NCBI GenBank assembly: GCA_017455945.1
Contig: JAFTLM010000335.1
Location: forward strand, 1 to 7,272
Origin: Clostridia bacterium
GTDB taxonomy: Bacteria > Bacillota > Clostridia > Oscillospirales > CAG-272
Direction of reading: 5' to 3'
DNA: 7,272 nucleotides
The notes under the pieces are model-generated. The model searched no databases, had not been told where the DNA came from, and was given only the letters and a program-made list of their open reading frames with translations. The position numbers were made by a program, and so were the translations under genes. Below are positions 5,393 to 7,272 of this stretch, piece by piece. Numbering within the stretch: position 1 is the first letter of the stretch; the number at the start of each line of letters is the position of its first letter.

Positions 5393-6871
5393 ATGAAAAA
5401 AAGCTTGAGATTTATATGTCTTGTTATTGCTCTCATTTTGATAACTACGGTATTGGCTTCGTGCGGAAACAGTGACGACACAACGGTTGCCAAGGATACC
5501 AATATTCAAAATGAAACCGGACGAGATGCCGTCAAGGACACCGTTCCCGCGGATCTTCAATTCAAAGGAGAGATCATAACCTTTTTTGTCCGTGACGACC
5601 AGGAACTGTGGAAAAACGAAATTGACGTTGAAAAAACCACTAACGACACACTTTACGATGCAATCTACTACCGAAACGCAGCAGTAGAAGACAGGCTTGG
5701 TATTACTATCAAGCAAATCGGACAAGCAGGTACTTACGCCGTATCCGACTCTTGGAATTCCACACTCAGAAATGCGGTTCTTACCAAAAGCGGTGACTAT
5801 GATACCGCGGCAATTTATGCATCCACCGGATCTGCGCTTGCGGTTGAGGGACTTTACTATAATATTCTCGATCTTCCGTATATTAATCTTGAACAGCCCT
5901 GGTGGAATGACTCAATCGTTAAAGAGGTTACTCTGTTTGATACCCTCTACTATCTCGCGGGTGATATTTGTGTAACCCAGATTGCTAACGGTATCTGTAT
6001 ATTCTACAACAAAGATCTGTTTACAGAGCTTTATCAAACACAGAACATCAATCTTTTTGACGTAGTTGAAAAGGGCGAATGGACAATTGATTACATGAGC
6101 GAACTTGTATCAAACGCATGGATAGATGAAAACAGCGATGGTGTTATAAGCGACGGTGATACCGTTGGCTTTGCGGCATCTGTAAACACAGGTGGCGACG
6201 GTGGTATGGACGCATGGATTCCAGCAATGGGCATAAGCCTCACAAAAATGGTTGACGGCTACCCCGAACTTACATTTTACGATGAACACACGGTTGAGGC
6301 ATTTGAAAAGCTTCAAGGACTTTACAGTACCAATCCGGGTACGCTCAGAGCGACACTTAACTCGACGAGCTTTTTAATAGGCAATCAGCTCTTTATCAAA
6401 GAAAACCTTAACTCAGGATCGAAATTTCGTGGAATGCAAGACGCTTATGGCGTACTTCCTCTGCCTAAGTTTGACACCAATCAGAGCGATTATCAGACAA
6501 CCTTTGCTAACACCGCTTCGCTTATCGTAGTTCTTTCTTCTTGCAACAAAACAGATTTGGTAGGTGCAACGCTTGAGCTTATGGGCGCTGAGTCATATAA
6601 ACAGGTAACCCCCGCATACTTTGAAATCTGTCTCAAGGGTAAATATTCCGATGCTCCCGAAGATGCTCAAATTTACGATAGAATCGTCAATAGCTTTGTG
6701 TACAACTTTGGATTCTGCTACTCGTCAAAGAGCCTTGAAGGTATCGGTGCCCTATTCCGCAACCTTGATACGGATATAGCACAAAAATACGAGGCAAATA
6801 AGATTAAGTATGAGACCGCACTTAACGACCTCATAGATAAGTTAGATGAAATTTCCTTCTTAACAAAATAA
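5393..6871 (+). CDS. Extracellular sugar-binding lipoprotein (ABC transporter solute-binding protein)
   Basis: The 492-residue protein starts with a lipoprotein signal: MKKSLRF, a hydrophobic stretch at about 8-22, and the lipobox LASC with the anchoring cysteine at C24. A D/T/N-rich linker follows to about residue 54. The body is of the family 1 solute-binding type used by CUT1 carbohydrate importers. It has YYRNAAVEDRLGI (92-104), LEQPWWNDSIVKE (166-178), GICIFYNKDLF (200-210) and FANTASLIVVLSS in the second lobe. A 12-residue EF-hand-like loop, DENSDGVISDGD (245-256), has acidic or polar residues at positions 1, 3, 5 and 12. AAGGAGG lies eight bases before the ATG. No permease or ATPase gene is next to it, and a terminator follows directly, so it must use a transporter encoded elsewhere. 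Its divergent position opposite the AraC-GH110 pair suggests that it binds a related glycan; the ligand is unknown. Confidence 0.88.
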   Translation: MKKSLRFICLVIALILITTVLASCGNSDDTTVAKDTNIQNETGRDAVKDTVPADLQFKGEIITFFVRDDQELWKNEIDVEKTTNDTLYDAIYYRNAAVEDRLGITIKQIGQAGTYAVSDSWNSTLRNAVLTKSGDYDTAAIYASTGSALAVEGLYYNILDLPYINLEQPWWNDSIVKEVTLFDTLYYLAGDICVTQIANGICIFYNKDLFTELYQTQNINLFDVVEKGEWTIDYMSELVSNAWIDENSDGVISDGDTVGFAASVNTGGDGGMDAWIPAMGISLTKMVDGYPELTFYDEHTVEAFEKLQGLYSTNPGTLRATLNSTSFLIGNQLFIKENLNSGSKFRGMQDAYGVLPLPKFDTNQSDYQTTFANTASLIVVLSSCNKTDLVGATLELMGAESYKQVTPAYFEICLKGKYSDAPEDAQIYDRIVNSFVYNFGFCYSSKSLEGIGALFRNLDTDIAQKYEANKIKYETALNDLIDKLDEISFLTK

Positions 6872-6889
6872 GCGAAATTGTCCTATTAT

Positions 6890-6926
6890 AAGGAGCTGAA
6901 CTCTTATGAGAACAGCTCCTTTATTT
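6890..6926 (+). terminator. Intrinsic terminator after the binding-protein gene
   Basis: AAGGAGCTG (6890-6898) and CAGCTCCTT (6913-6921) form a perfect 9-bp stem, extended in the loop by CTC/GAG (6901-6903 with 6908-6910), followed by TATTTTG. It lies 18 bases after the stop codon. The T run is interrupted. It may also slow transcription from the convergent gene. Confidence 0.75.
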
Positions 6927-6950
6927 TGTACTTAATGAAAGAACAAGCCT

Positions 6951-7272
6951 TTATTTCGCGTATTTAGCATCAAAATATTTGATAATACTGTAAACGTTTT
7001 TATTTATCTCCGCCATATCATCGGTAAGATCCGTATACTCTTTGTGAGTATTGGAAACGATTCCCTTATTGGCATCACGGCTTGAAGCGTCGGTGGTTTT
7101 TCCTGTCGGATCATTGTCCGCATACTGAAACCAATGCCAGCCGATACAGTTTTTAGCCTCAAGAAGTCTTAAGGTGAAGGATTGGTAAAAGTCGCCTCTG
7201 TCCTGTTGGGTCTTAACAAAGAATCCCGCACCGTCCTTGTTGGCAAGATTGCCCTCGTTTTCCTCCGCCTTC
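6951..7272 (-). CDS. Probable TIM-barrel glycoside hydrolase, C-terminal end (runs off right edge)
   Basis: An open frame enters from the right edge and ends at TAA (6953-6951), giving 106 visible codons. It includes QDRGDFYQSFTLRLLEAKNC, then GWHWFQYADNDP, then NKGIV and a C-terminal helix ending KYFDAKYAK. The aromatic GWHWFxYxDNDP block next to a helix, followed by S/NKGIV, resembles the last barrel strand and C-terminus of clan-A type hydrolases such as agarase- or beta-galactosidase-like proteins. The exact family cannot be fixed from this part; catalytic acids would lie outside the window. It converges on the binding-protein gene, with 79 bases between the stop codons. Confidence 0.55.
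   Translation of the reverse strand, partial: KAEENEGNLANKDGAGFFVKTQQDRGDFYQSFTLRLLEAKNCIGWHWFQYADNDPTGKTTDASSRDANKGIVSNTHKEYTDLTDDMAEINKNVYSIIKYFDAKYAK

Overview
The window looks like a stretch of chromosome from a carbohydrate-degrading, low-to-moderate G+C Bacillota (Clostridia-type) gut or rumen bacterium. The reasons are strong GGAGG ribosome binding sites, sigma-A-type promoters, intrinsic terminators, a Gram-positive lipoprotein solute-binding protein, and several glycoside-active genes mixed with a mobile-element scar. No species can be named from the sequence.

Layout. 1-744 (minus) is the N-terminal third of a GH94 / 'glycosyltransferase 36' type sugar phosphorylase with a good promoter (773-801); it runs off the left edge. 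907-1335 (plus) is a relic of a large serine recombinase, truncated at both ends. 1336-1719 has no protein gene. It holds two tRNA-3'-end-like modules on the minus strand, each followed by an intrinsic terminator; the second also has its own promoter-like sequence, so it could be a small RNA of about 100-135 nt. 1720-2535 (minus) is a stand-alone Mrr-like PD-(D/E)XK nuclease with its own promoter. 2720-5243 (minus) is a two-gene operon: an AraC-family regulator, then after one base a beta-helix protein that I place in GH110 (alpha-1,3-galactosidase). It ends in a strong terminator (2645-2690). A 149-bp AT-rich intergenic region with an inverted repeat separates this operon from a divergent sugar-binding lipoprotein gene (5393-6871, plus), which ends in a terminator at 6890-6926. 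6951-7272 (minus, convergent) is the C-terminal end of a probable TIM-barrel glycoside hydrolase that runs off the right edge.

How the genes may work together (inference). The lipoprotein would capture an oligosaccharide outside the cell. The AraC-type protein would sense a sugar with its cupin domain and act on the shared intergenic region. The GH110 enzyme has no signal peptide and would remove alpha-1,3-linked galactose in the cytoplasm. The flanking GH94 phosphorylase and the hydrolase fit a broader glycan-use locus. No transporter permeases or ATPase are visible. The Mrr-like gene and the recombinase/tRNA-scar region look like an insertion hotspot inside this sugar locus.
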